Source of the DNA: Aureobasidium sp. EXF-3400
Taxonomy: Eukaryota > Ascomycota > Dothideomycetes > Dothideales > Saccotheciaceae
Assembly (NCBI GenBank): GCA_024195585.1
Contig: SWBL01000021.1
Span: 186,001-250,000 of the forward strand
Direction: 5' to 3'
Length of the DNA stretch: 64,000 bases
The notes beneath the pieces are model-generated. The model was not told the origin of the DNA. It worked only from the letters and a program-made list of their open reading frames with translations, and did no database searches. The position numbers and the translations under genes are program-made. Shown one piece after another: positions 12,001 through 20,168 of the stretch (positions within the stretch are counted from its first letter, which is position 1; each line of letters opens with the position of its first letter).

Positions 12001-15000
12001 CTCTTCCCAAGCTTCTGCACTCCCAAGCTCAATACAGCCTGCAATTCTATCCTTGATATCCGACATCTCAGTTTCTGGATCTCTGGCTACAGGTGTAAGA
12101 CCTGCCTTGTCCTCTTTGGTTTCTCAAATTACGGAGCTGCCCACATCCGCACAGCCGCAACTATCGTCTATCGTCGCACAAATCACAGGTCTTGTCAGCT
12201 CTGAAATACCACAAATTACTTCTAGCGTAGAGGTCAGCGCTGTTCTTAGCTCCTTGGGAGCACAAGCAACGGCCCTTCCTGCATCATTGCAACCTGATGT
12301 TTCGAGCTTAATCTCTCAGATCTCGGCCTCGGGGCCTCTTGCAACTGGAGTGAATGTCGCCATCTCGTCACTAGCGTCTCAAATCACGGATCTTCCTGTA
12401 CCAGCACAGCCAGCGCTTTCGGCTATTGTGTCGCAAGCATCTGATCTGATCAATCTCAATCCTACAGTGCCTCAGATCACACCAGGTTTGGAGATAGGAG
12501 CTATTATTACTTCTTTGACGTCTCAGATCACTGCGCTTCCGACTTCTATCCAGCCCGGTATCTCAAGCTTGATCTCACAAATTTCTGCCTTTGGCCCAGC
12601 CACGAGCGGTGTTGATATCGCTATCTCATCACTCGCGTCCCAGATCACAGAGATTCCTGCTTCAGCGCAACCGATATTATCGGCTATCGTCTCTCAGGTG
12701 TCTAGTCTCGCCAATCCATCTGTTCCTCAAGTCACAGCAAGTATCACCGGAGGCATCACAATCGACCCTGCATTGACTGCGCAACTTCCAAGCTCCATTC
12801 TGCCTCCTATTTCATCGCTCTTATCGCAGATCACGGCTTCTGGTCCCATCAATTCCAACATCCAACCCATATTATCGTCTTTGAGCTCTCAGATCACACA
12901 ACTACCTTCTTCCGCTCAGCCTGGATTCTTGTCACTCGTGTCCCAAATCTCCGATTTGGCTCCAGTCACTACCAGAGCTCCTACTCTTGGCGCTGTAGTC
13001 GTGAATCCAGCATTGACTTCCGGCCTCCCGAGCTCTATTCAACCTGCATTGTCTTCACTTCTATCGCAAATCTCGGCTGTTGGTCCTACAGCCCCTGTAG
13101 TAAAATCCGCACTGTCGTCTTTGAGTTCTCAAATCAGTCAATTGCCATCTTCCAACCAGCCACGACTTTCTTCGTTGATCTCGCAAGTAGACAACCTGCC
13201 TACCACTTCTGAACTAGCTACTGGTAATGCTGGGGCTATCAGCTCAGCGATCGCGTCGTTGGCTTCTCAAGGGTCAAACTTGCCTAGTTCGAAACGCCCT
13301 ATATTGTCATCGATCCTTTCTCATATCTCTGTCGTTGGTCCATCTGGTACGCTAGCACCGAGTCTATCGTCAGCGATTTCATCATTATTAGCCAGTTCTG
13401 GACAAACGACCTCGCGTGCTCCCACAGTGGGCGGGAACGCAGCTGGCGCGGGTGCATTATTGTCATCGATCAGATCGCAGGCATCGCTCCTTCCCATCTC
13501 AGCACAACCTATCCTGTCCTCCCTCCTGTCACAAATTTCGGCAGTCGGACCCTCGGGGACACTGCCAGCCAGTGTTTCGGCAGCTGCTTCCTCTCTTGTT
13601 GGTGCTGTAGGAAACACTCGTAGTCCTGTCTCTGCAACTATTGGTTCTGGTCCCATTCTGTCGGCCATCGCATCCCAAGCTTCACAGTTCCCAAGCTCGT
13701 TGCGACCAAATTTATCTTCACTGCTTAGCCAGGTCTCTGCCGCAGGGCCATCTGCTACTTTGGATCCCAGTATTTCTTCAGCAATTTCTTCCTTGTTGTC
13801 CGCCGCTTCTCCTAGCGTGACAATCACCGTCCCTACTGCCGGCAACATTATCGTAGGCCCCGCTTTGACGTCTCTGGGCTCCCAGATCTCGCAATTACCA
13901 TCGTCTATTCGCCCGCAGATATCCTCACTTTTGTCTCAAGTGTCCGCAACGCCTTCTGCCACCCTAGATCCTAGGATTTCTTCGATCATCTCGTCTATAG
14001 TAGCTGGCATCAGCACTCCTGCAGCGGGTCCGGTCCCAGTCGGTTCAGCACTCAACTCCTTGAGCTCACAGCTTCCACAACTGCCGACTTCGATCAGACC
14101 GATCATATCCTCGCTGCTTTCACAAATCTCTGCCACACCCACCGCTGCCCGTGATCCTAGAATATCATCGATGGTATCATCCATCGTAGCAGGAATCAAT
14201 GTTCCTACTGGAGGCCCAATCGCAGTCAGTCCAGCGCTTAGCTCCTTGGCCTCACGGATTTCACAGCTCCCGACCTCAATCCAACCTATCATCTCTTCTC
14301 TCCTGTCCCGCGTCTCGGCGACACCCTCAGCGACTCTCGAGCCCGAAGTGTCAGCAGTCATATCCTCCATCGTGGCTGGTGTGACCGCTGCACCAGACTT
14401 TGGTGGATCGGTCGGTGGCTCTATTGGTGGCTCCATTGCCGTGAGCCCTGCTTTGCAGTCGCTGTCTTCGTTGTCAGCATATGTCCCTGCTTCTAATCAG
14501 CCAGCTCTTGCTTCTATCTTCTCTCGAGTATCGGCTCTCGGTCCACAGGCAACCGCGGATCTTAGCATCCAGTCGTCAATCTCTTCCATCTTCGCACAGG
14601 CATCACCAGCATTGTCGAGCGCTGCAAGTTACAAGTCTAGTACATCAGCCGCTTCTCTGATCGCCTCTTTGCTATCCAGTGGCGCGATACCGGCCAATGC
14701 CGCGATCACATCTGACGTCTTGGCTGTTTCGTCTGCTCTTGCAGCCGTCGGTGCGACGGGCACCATAGACCCTGTCTTGTCGACTGCAGTCTCTAACCTT
14801 CTTGTTGGCGCTACAGGTGCCGTGAATGGATTAGTTGTTGCACAACAATCTGCTCTGTCAGTCGCTATGGCCAGTGTAACAGCCAGCCCTGCTCAAGCAA
14901 GTGCTAGAGCCCAATCCGCTCTTCAAGGCGCTCAATCCTCCCTCTGGGCTCCTATCCTTTCCGGCGCATCGTCTGTAGGCGCTCAAGCCAGCAGTCTTGG

Positions 15001-15520
15001 TGCTTCTGGGGTCGCAACGGCTCTCTCTAACCTGGCTGGCGGTATCAATTCCGCTGTGAAGTTCAACCTACCTGCTCAAAGTTCTGCCGCCGGCGTGATG
15101 CTTTCGTACATTAATCCTGCTATACCCACCAGTACACCTTTCATCAACGGCGGGCCTTCAGGCTTCCAGACATCATACCGTCCCACCGCTACCGTTGGAG
15201 GCTCTCTTGGTGCTTCTGCGACTGCAGCGCCAGTAGGGTCGAGCTTGCTTCCGCTATCATCTACGTGTGCCGATGCGTCCACCATCGCTGATACGGTCAA
15301 GGTCATCGAGTTCTGCGGTAGCATTTTGACTTGCGATGGAGGTGTTGTTGCCAAGGAGAAAGCAGCCGCCACTGTAGACACCACGGTCGTGAACGGTCTC
15401 ACTACCATCAACTTCTGCGGTTCTACTTTGAGATGTGGGGATGATGGACTTTCTCAAACTAGACACACGTTGTCTGTTGTCGCATCTTCGAATGTTGATG
15501 TTAACATCCAGCAGACTTGA
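6089..15520 (+). CDS. Giant secreted Ser/Ala/Leu-rich repeat protein
   Basis: A single 9,432-nt reading frame encodes 3,143 residues with no intron. I chose the ATG at 6089 because a signal peptide follows directly (MRFITVTSLTALAATAIA), then a short polar propeptide ending in a Kex2-type KR at residues 38-39. Residues about 347-670 hold six spaced C-x4-C motifs of the form TTCTDxxCLN. Next come three near-tandem copies of about 88 residues, then some 2,000 residues of degenerate repeats built on LPxSxQPxLSSLLSQ. The C-terminus has a lone Cys (3060) and two FCGSxLxC units (3076-3082 and 3110-3116). There is one Trp by eye and very few other aromatic or charged residues. No GPI signal or catalytic domain is visible. 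I recognise no family. A cell-surface, matrix or adhesin-like structural role is inference. Length, lack of introns and repeat decay without stops argue for a maintained gene. Confidence 0.85.
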   Translation: MRFITVTSLTALAATAIAAPAGRYNSPTDDHEQEHLEKRALIGGNSGTTLLGALGIGVAQSSALLSIGLGGAGASSSSTTAVTSRASSSAALPIASSASSILSIANPASSVSSIATSASRLSSAAILAIPSSATQPLGSVSVSASVPLSIALSSATQPLSSVRLSASLSLSVAPTGIPSIASVVDGHTTSIASLLSSILANPVATSNTQAVSSLNSVLSAATALPTSLGFHISEALSGVTGASSNTAAISSLLTASSIRTDPAAVASLASHVSVIANQPQSSLVSLASVLSNAAAIPGNVQSMLSSMASEATTGTATLSGHINSIVSSFAIASSISSAAPTSATTTCTDLLCLNAQIGGLGLGVGALPSSSGGLVSLSLGLGSNQASSTLSRPVVVSTNGAQTTCTDLACLNVAVTGLVSANLGLIPTASVLPTSVLGGNNLGTLSLGLTTAAPTATQLSEYVTVIATDGKTTTVCTDIMCVHDAASSLLGINAGMIPSSVLGNDLGTLMVPSQTSLAEPVIITATDGSRTTTCSDVFCLHTAATSLLGLSSAGALPSTLLGNNNMGSLALGASLAGSPTATSLAQPITITASDGRATTTCSDVLCLNLAATSLLGINVPLLPTSVLGSNDLATLSLAHGAAAASETTLVAPVIISGTNGARTTCTDVLCLGIAVTGLLTVDPGLVPTEMIGNNGASATAVVSVPSGAISNVLSSLVASNTDTTLPSAALSLVSSILAAPTQATILPEASLVLSSLAQNTALPSAASLAVSELLGGFTNADNLGISTPTAAIQVPSGTVSAILSSLVASNTGLPSDAVSLISSILAVSSQATILPQASSLLSSLAQNSVLPGDASSAVSALLGGVTNIGNLVSTPTAAVQVPSGEIGSLLSSLVASNSEVPSNAISLVSSILAASTQATILPQASLALSSLAQNSALPSAASSAISELLAGVTNIPSVTMIMIPSTTLVAIPIATGTPISAISSLLDEGTLPQSASSVLSQILAEPTQISLLPSINSVISEIAVSDTNLASSFAGVVSSVVQEASQVSLIPSTTLLAVPVETSILPGVNSALSVIGNLATGALTSAVSVLSSLIQIPTQTGVPQEALPSIYSLVDGGALPTSANVALSSLLAAPSQSNILPAISSIVSALGDQVSGDAALAVSTLSSLIQVPEATEAPGNAVSIISSLLAQSALPTSANAVLSSLIQSPTGTPFPPAISSVLSEVNSQGVDSAPTAIALLSSLISNPLQTEVPQDAVLAISSLLGDPNLSASLGATIDIPLQTSNVLGGLTSLLPTPSTQILGGLTELLPAPSTQVLGGLISILPKVTNSATLDPVSIISSLLSDVSTLPADVQATAAPILSSLLGEVSNLATNVIDSSSLDLSATNTVDLRITNPISSILNVATGLPGLEPILPTAFITTDPVQIISSLLSQGNQLPSDIQTSLAPSISSLVSQVTAAAETGSIDPTLVAGLSSILSEGTIAAGDTLSTPTLAVDPLQTVSTLLGQATQLPADIQSSLQPIVSSLISQINAEASTGVVGSGLVSSLAQVLSGATSAAGDSLSTPAVTVDPLRAITSLLVEATQLPGDIQTSVQPIIASLVSDVNSAAATGVIDSGLVSSLSSALADATSAANAISTIGNAVIVPTFPAGVEIGISTLLENPAASVIQPQLSSLLSQVSEIGASASNIQPSVSSLLVGVSGTLPVETGAINPTISSLLGQVSDLGASATALQPALTSLAAQITQLPEPLQPILSSIISDVQGVGDLVGAGVSLGAAVSATGIQPILSSLLSRVSDIAVSATSGVQPDLSSLGSDVDQLSTTIQPQVSSLLSQIGDPLVTNVDSPLSSLSAQISELPASAQPILSSILGQASSIAASATENVNNILTSLASVATQLPASIQPQISSLLTAASDPLATGIDPALSSLSAQVSELPISAQPILGGILSQASGIAASATAGVDVNLNVGPILTAISSQASALPSSIQPAILSLISDISVSGSLATGVRPALSSLVSQITELPTSAQPQLSSIVAQITGLVSSEIPQITSSVEVSAVLSSLGAQATALPASLQPDVSSLISQISASGPLATGVNVAISSLASQITDLPVPAQPALSAIVSQASDLINLNPTVPQITPGLEIGAIITSLTSQITALPTSIQPGISSLISQISAFGPATSGVDIAISSLASQITEIPASAQPILSAIVSQVSSLANPSVPQVTASITGGITIDPALTAQLPSSILPPISSLLSQITASGPINSNIQPILSSLSSQITQLPSSAQPGFLSLVSQISDLAPVTTRAPTLGAVVVNPALTSGLPSSIQPALSSLLSQISAVGPTAPVVKSALSSLSSQISQLPSSNQPRLSSLISQVDNLPTTSELATGNAGAISSAIASLASQGSNLPSSKRPILSSILSHISVVGPSGTLAPSLSSAISSLLASSGQTTSRAPTVGGNAAGAGALLSSIRSQASLLPISAQPILSSLLSQISAVGPSGTLPASVSAAASSLVGAVGNTRSPVSATIGSGPILSAIASQASQFPSSLRPNLSSLLSQVSAAGPSATLDPSISSAISSLLSAASPSVTITVPTAGNIIVGPALTSLGSQISQLPSSIRPQISSLLSQVSATPSATLDPRISSIISSIVAGISTPAAGPVPVGSALNSLSSQLPQLPTSIRPIISSLLSQISATPTAARDPRISSMVSSIVAGINVPTGGPIAVSPALSSLASRISQLPTSIQPIISSLLSRVSATPSATLEPEVSAVISSIVAGVTAAPDFGGSVGGSIGGSIAVSPALQSLSSLSAYVPASNQPALASIFSRVSALGPQATADLSIQSSISSIFAQASPALSSAASYKSSTSAASLIASLLSSGAIPANAAITSDVLAVSSALAAVGATGTIDPVLSTAVSNLLVGATGAVNGLVVAQQSALSVAMASVTASPAQASARAQSALQGAQSSLWAPILSGASSVGAQASSLGASGVATALSNLAGGINSAVKFNLPAQSSAAGVMLSYINPAIPTSTPFINGGPSGFQTSYRPTATVGGSLGASATAAPVGSSLLPLSSTCADASTIADTVKVIEFCGSILTCDGGVVAKEKAAATVDTTVVNGLTTINFCGSTLRCGDDGLSQTRHTLSVVASSNVDVNIQQT
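7113..8110 (+). repeat. Six C-x4-C repeat modules in the giant protein
   Basis: First cysteines are encoded at 7127, 7301, 7514, 7688, 7889 and 8081 (residues 347, 405, 476, 534, 601, 665). Spacing is 174-213 nt. Each unit reads T-T-C-[TS]-D-x-x-C followed by an LLG/LGL-rich stretch ending in LP or IP. The paired cysteines in a secreted protein suggest one small disulfide per unit. Confidence 0.8.
8193..8965 (+). repeat. Three tandem 87-90-residue repeats in the giant protein
   Basis: Copies start near 8193, 8464 and 8725. Each contains VPSG, LSSLVASN, SSILA, QATILPxASL, LSSLAQN and a final xELLxG-VTN segment. They are similar enough to align by eye, so this is a younger expansion than the repeats downstream. 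Confidence 0.8.
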
Positions 15521-17651
15521 GTTGTGTGAGCTTGATCTATGATCATGGATCTTCTTTGTTGTTGTCAAGTGGTTTCCTATGTTGACAGATATTCCTTCTT
15601 GATGGAGATGCAGCCCTGTTGTTAACGTCCGCCTACCGATGGAATGGCTTTAATGTTTTATAGTAATATTATGCAGTAGTAATAATGATTTATCCTGTTG
15701 AACGAAAAACCAATGATGATTCGAGTAACACTTACTGAACTGACGAACCGGGACCATGAATCTTCGGCCGTGTATCTCAAGCACGTCTGGGCGAGAAATT
15801 TGCCGAATCAGGTAGTCTGCATCAGAGCAGACTTGAAGTCATGAGTCGCTCTTCGAAATGATCGAGGGAACACTGTGGAATGGAGAATCAGCGAACATCC
15901 ATCAACACCACTTCCTGTTGATTCATACCTTTGTTTTGGTACCTAGAACAGCAGTTCAAGCGAGTATCACTGGCATAGAAAATGTGTTACTGCAAATGTG
16001 AAGGCAACACCGGCATCAACACCGGCATCATCAAGAGTCATCAAGACAGATCGAACCCTTTCAAATTTCTCGAACGAAAGCCAATGATATTGAGCTTGAC
16101 GAAGACACCAGTACGATGGCTTGTCGCGTCGAGCCTAATAACTGAAGAGGGGGAGGAGGCCTTTCATGCGGTGTCCGGTGATGAGCGTGATGGAGGACTC
16201 TGCTGTCGTTGTAGCAGAGATTGAGGCCCCCCAGGATGTCTTGGTGGAAGTAAATGACTCTGGGCCGTCGAAGTGCTTCAAGCTGAGGAGAAAACCGGCA
16301 ATTGGCGAGGGCAAGAGATCAGCTCGAAGCTACGCCAGAGATGGAGGCTCGGATAGCAGAACTTCGAGTGATTGGGGAGCCATTTAAGTTCTGGTACGGC
16401 GGGGGTGATTCTTGCTGTGCGCGGAAGTCCTTCGCGTGATTGTTGTGTATCTCGATCGGAACTCTTTGATGGGTAGAAGTTGCCGCGAGACACTAGTGAC
16501 TGCCGTTCTTGCGTAGAGATGTTCGACTCGTCGTATCTTTGGTGCCGGAATGGTTGTGGCGGGCTTTGACTCGTATAGAGGTGTCCAGCTCATTGTGGAA
16601 AGCACGTATCATACAACGTTCCTGCATCATTCGTCGGCGCAAAGTTGTTTGATCTGCAAGCTGCTCGTCGTCAATGTTCGTGTTCTTTCTCAAACTCGAA
16701 CAGATGAATTACCACCAAAGAGATTCTTCGATAGCAATTCTTCATTCCATGACTGGTATGCTCAATAGTCTACTATTTTTGACAGACCCTTGGTTACTGA
16801 AAATATCTCTCGTGCGCAGATAGACTGTTGAGATGTATCTGTAAGAATGCACAATACTTCGTGGATTAGAGTCATGTCCACGGAGAGACGACGTTTCGAG
16901 ATATTTCTTTGGTGAAGCTTGTGAATGACAAGAAACTGTGCATTTCCATGGTTTAAATGTTCATGCTCTGTTCATGTGAGATGGATGTATTCGTCTTATG
17001 AACTCATGTCTCTCATGTGCGGATAAAGTGATACATTGTCACTATAGAAGTGCACAATAGTATCCAAAACAAAGTCGTCTCCACAGGGTGATTGCATCGA
17101 ACGCAGCTTCTATGGCCACACATGCGATCATCAATATATTGTGCATTTCTATAGCATACATAGGCAAGCGCTGTTGAGTTCGAGATACTATCCACGGTCT
17201 GCAACGTACCACGCCCGCATTCTTCAAAGGCTCTTGCTAGTATGCTTCAGTATGAACATATGACACTTCTCAAGATGTAGCAAAGTCGAAGGAGAGAAGA
17301 TAGGTACATTAAGATAACCTCATGTCTACGCATGTCTTGATTGATTGGTTGTACATCCCTAAAGCATCCATCTCATCGTGAATGCGGCACAGTTACCATT
17401 GAGGCAGAACTTGTGATGAGATTATTCCACTGAAGTTTCTCTCAACGGGAGGATAGCGGTTCTCGGTTCTGTGGCTGGTATGCTCAAAGTCCATCTATTC
17501 CAGACTCTATCTGTCGCTCTCTTTTTGTCTATGGAATCACCTGTACTAGTCTCCTCTCCAGGGTGCATGTTTCCTGGGCCTCCATCTCCAACTTGATTAG
17601 TCGATTCGTCTGGTCCAGATTACCACTCCGACCGGCGTTCTCCAAAAAGCC
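15521..17651. other. Intergenic region with a faint local duplication
   Basis: No gene supported. Small open stretches lack domains or good starts. Two segments, near 16748-16785 and 17472-17510, share a GACTGGTATGCTCAA-like core followed by similar text, suggesting an old local duplication. A 12-nt direct repeat (ACACCGGCATCA) occurs near 16008-16030. Confidence 0.45.
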
Positions 17652-18740
17652 TTACCATCGATATCCTCTTGGGTCGATGACAAACTCTTCTTCAGCGCCA
17701 GCAACAGCATCAGGGTCGGGGCTGGGGCTAGGGCTGAAGAACCTTATCTTTTTAGCGGCATTGATCTTGTGCTCGGCTATAGTTGCATGATAAACATGCC
17801 TCTCATGTATGGGATTAGCGACTATGGTGTGGACGCTCTCAAGATTCTGCAGGCGTTGGTCTTCGTAAATCTTGCGACGAGCGGTTCGTTGAGTCTCCGG
17901 CATAGTAACAGGTGTCCAAAGAGTCCAGCCCTTGGGTACATCGTTGGGCTCGCTTGGTAGGAGAGATGCGAGACCACGGAAGGGCTCGGTCTGGACAACT
18001 GTAGTGGGACCTTCAGGAATTGAGGGCAACGAAGATTCTGGTAGAGCAGGCGTTGGGTAAGCGTGTTCCCATATATTGCTGGGAACCTCGACATGCTCAG
18101 AGCGAAGCACAACGGTCTGCCATGATTCCTGGCTGACTTCGATGCTACACTCCTCCTCGGCGAAGATTGAGGCGATCTGGTTGCAAGCACGAACAAAGGG
18201 GTAACCGCGTTGCTGGTAGAGTCTGAGGATGTAGATGCAAGCTCTGACTTTGCGTGAGAATGAGACGCCAGTCGAGCCGTCGGCATGGCGATGTAGTTTT
18301 GCGAGTGAAGTTGGAGCACCGCCGCTGAACAACCATTCCGCGTAGAGGCGTGCGTATGTTGCAAGCCTGAGGTGTCCGGCGCAGGAGAGCAGGAACTGAC
18401 GCTGGCCCTGAGGCATTTGCTTCTTGAATTGGCGCCTGTGCTGTTTCCAAGGGTCTGCAGTGAAGTACAAGAAGAACAGAGACGCAGGAATTGATAAGCA
18501 GCAGGGGCGATACTCGCATGATAGTAGCAAGAAGAGGCGGACGACATCAGGTGGAGTGCTGGGCACGCCCGTGAAAGGGTCGTTGAAGAATTCAGGCGTT
18601 TCGATGGATTGCTTTGGCTGCGACGATCTGTTGTCCAAGCTCGAGAAGGAGTTTGAAGAAGTTGAGGATGAGGATGCAGAGGTTGATGCAGTAAAACCAG
18701 CAGCGGTCCTCGAGGCTCGAGAAGATAGCAGCTTGTCCAT
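17652..18740 (-). CDS. Conserved-looking hypothetical protein
   Basis: A 362-residue frame starting at the ATG at 18740. The first 45 residues are a Ser-rich low-complexity leader. Residues about 50-215 are Leu/Arg/Cys-rich and look helical, with an odd hydrophobic run (LSIPASLFFLYF) near residue 85. The last third is Pro-rich and charged, ending near a KIRFFSPSPSPDPD stretch. No domain is recognised. A 59-nt GT-AG interval near 18440-18500 would remove the hydrophobic run but shifts the frame, so I keep the unspliced model. An overlapping frame on the same strand is less protein-like. Function and localisation are unknown; a nuclear or cytosolic regulator is only a guess. Confidence 0.55.
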   Translation of the reverse strand: MDKLLSSRASRTAAGFTASTSASSSSTSSNSFSSLDNRSSQPKQSIETPEFFNDPFTGVPSTPPDVVRLFLLLSCEYRPCCLSIPASLFFLYFTADPWKQHRRQFKKQMPQGQRQFLLSCAGHLRLATYARLYAEWLFSGGAPTSLAKLHRHADGSTGVSFSRKVRACIYILRLYQQRGYPFVRACNQIASIFAEEECSIEVSQESWQTVVLRSEHVEVPSNIWEHAYPTPALPESSLPSIPEGPTTVVQTEPFRGLASLLPSEPNDVPKGWTLWTPVTMPETQRTARRKIYEDQRLQNLESVHTIVANPIHERHVYHATIAEHKINAAKKIRFFSPSPSPDPDAVAGAEEEFVIDPRGYRW

Positions 18741-19458
18741 CGTGTCAAATGTGGTGGTTGATCGTCAGAAGGGATGACGAGCCAGTCGGTGATTGGAGAC
18801 CAAGTTTAAATAGCACCAGTCGATGAGGGATAGAGAACAACGCAGCCCAAAGAGAAGACGAGCTTGCGACCAGAAAGTCGACGAAAGTGCGAGTGAAGTG
18901 GTCGTCAGGCCTTTGACGCGATGCGGAAGCAAGTGAATGAACTTTTGGAAGCGATTGTAGAAATTTCTAGTGGTATAACCTCGAACGCAGACTCATGGTC
19001 GAGCTAGCCGTAAGATAGCATGCACTGAGAAAGGAAGACATGGGACAAAAGAAGGAGTCAAAAGAAGAAGGATATTTTCATGGCTTCTCTGGCAATCTGG
19101 ATAGACCACGAAGAAGAGATCTTTTACAAAATAACCAAGATGAAAGAGATATCATTGGCACGCACCATAGCAATAGTTTGAGGGGAGAGTCGAGCGTGAG
19201 ACGATATATTCGAGAGAAGGCGCTGTAAAGTAGTAAAAGAGAATTGAACCGTGACGCCTTACAATGCCCAACCCGTGAATCTTTTTGCTTCTATTGTACA
19301 CATGTAAGAGGGAGGTCGGACGGAGCGACGAGGGGAGGGACGAGGTGATGGTCATGAGAAAAGTCATGACTGCCGTTTTGAGGAGAATGTCCTGATGGCA
19401 GGGTATGCAGCTGGGTGACGTGGCGAGATTAGAGAGCGAGATGGAGGGATGACGGGGT
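18741..19458. other. Intergenic region
   Basis: Contains the promoter of the minus-strand hypothetical gene ending at 18740 on its left and the 3' flank of TIM23 on its right. No coding sequence or RNA gene recognised. Confidence 0.5.
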
Positions 19459-20168
19459 TTAGATGATTTGGCGGACGAACTAGAGGATGCGAGTCAGCAA
19501 TCGATCAGGAAGAGGGAACATGTCGCGAGACTTACAGTCCAGGCACCAGCAGTACCGGCGACCAGGCCACCAGAAATCATCATGGGTCTGACACCCTTTG
19601 TACTCTTGAAGAGCATACCACTCAATGCACCGGCGATGATGCTGTTGGCAGCATCATGTTGACCGCGGTAGTGGCCGATGAATGAGTTGAAGCCGTTGTA
19701 GACCATGGCAATGACGGCAGCCGAGTTGCCCAGGAAGGGACCACGACGGGTGATGGCGTTCAAGGCCGAGTTGAGACGAAGCTTTGGCGGCGACGAGGCT
19801 GGTAGTCTGTTCAGACCTTCTGCAAGACCCCATGCTCCACCAACAGTCAGACCGGCAAGATACGTTACGCCAGTGCCGTAACAGAGGTCGTCGGACCAGC
19901 CGCGCGACGGCAGGGCGCTACGGTTGCCAGGAAGCTCCGACAGGGCTTGGTCGTCGAGTGACAGATAATCCAATGTGTCCTGGTTGAGTCCAGCGAGGGG
20001 ATGTAGCGAGGCCGGGTCGAAGGCACCAGGTGTGTTGAAGAAAGAGTTGACATCTTGGGCCTCGAATTGTGGTTGCGACGCCGTCGTCACGGCCATGTCT
20101 TGCATGGGCGCATCCTGTGCACTTTGTTCTGGTGTCTTGCGACCGGTGAAGGAGTCCCAGATGCCCAT
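19459..20168 (-). CDS. TIM23: Mitochondrial import inner membrane translocase Tim23
   Basis: Two exons: 20168-19536 and a tiny last exon 19479-19459, separated by a 56-nt intron (GTAAGT...CTAG). Splicing gives a 217-residue protein ending FVRQII. The first 90 residues are hydrophilic, as expected for the intermembrane-space domain that binds presequences. From about residue 95 comes the Tim17/22/23 domain with Gly-rich transmembrane helices (TYLAGLTVGGAWGLAEG, the GxxxG-rich first helix), a conserved ITRRGPFLGNSAAVIAM loop and two further helices. Length matches the yeast protein (about 222). It forms the channel of the TIM23 complex that imports presequence proteins. It lies alone on its strand between unrelated genes. 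Confidence 0.93.

Noticed and set aside
17822..18748. Overlapping alternative frame on the same strand as the 362-residue hypothetical gene
   Set aside because: Its translation is Ser/His/Pro-rich without structure, while the chosen frame has a varied, protein-like composition.
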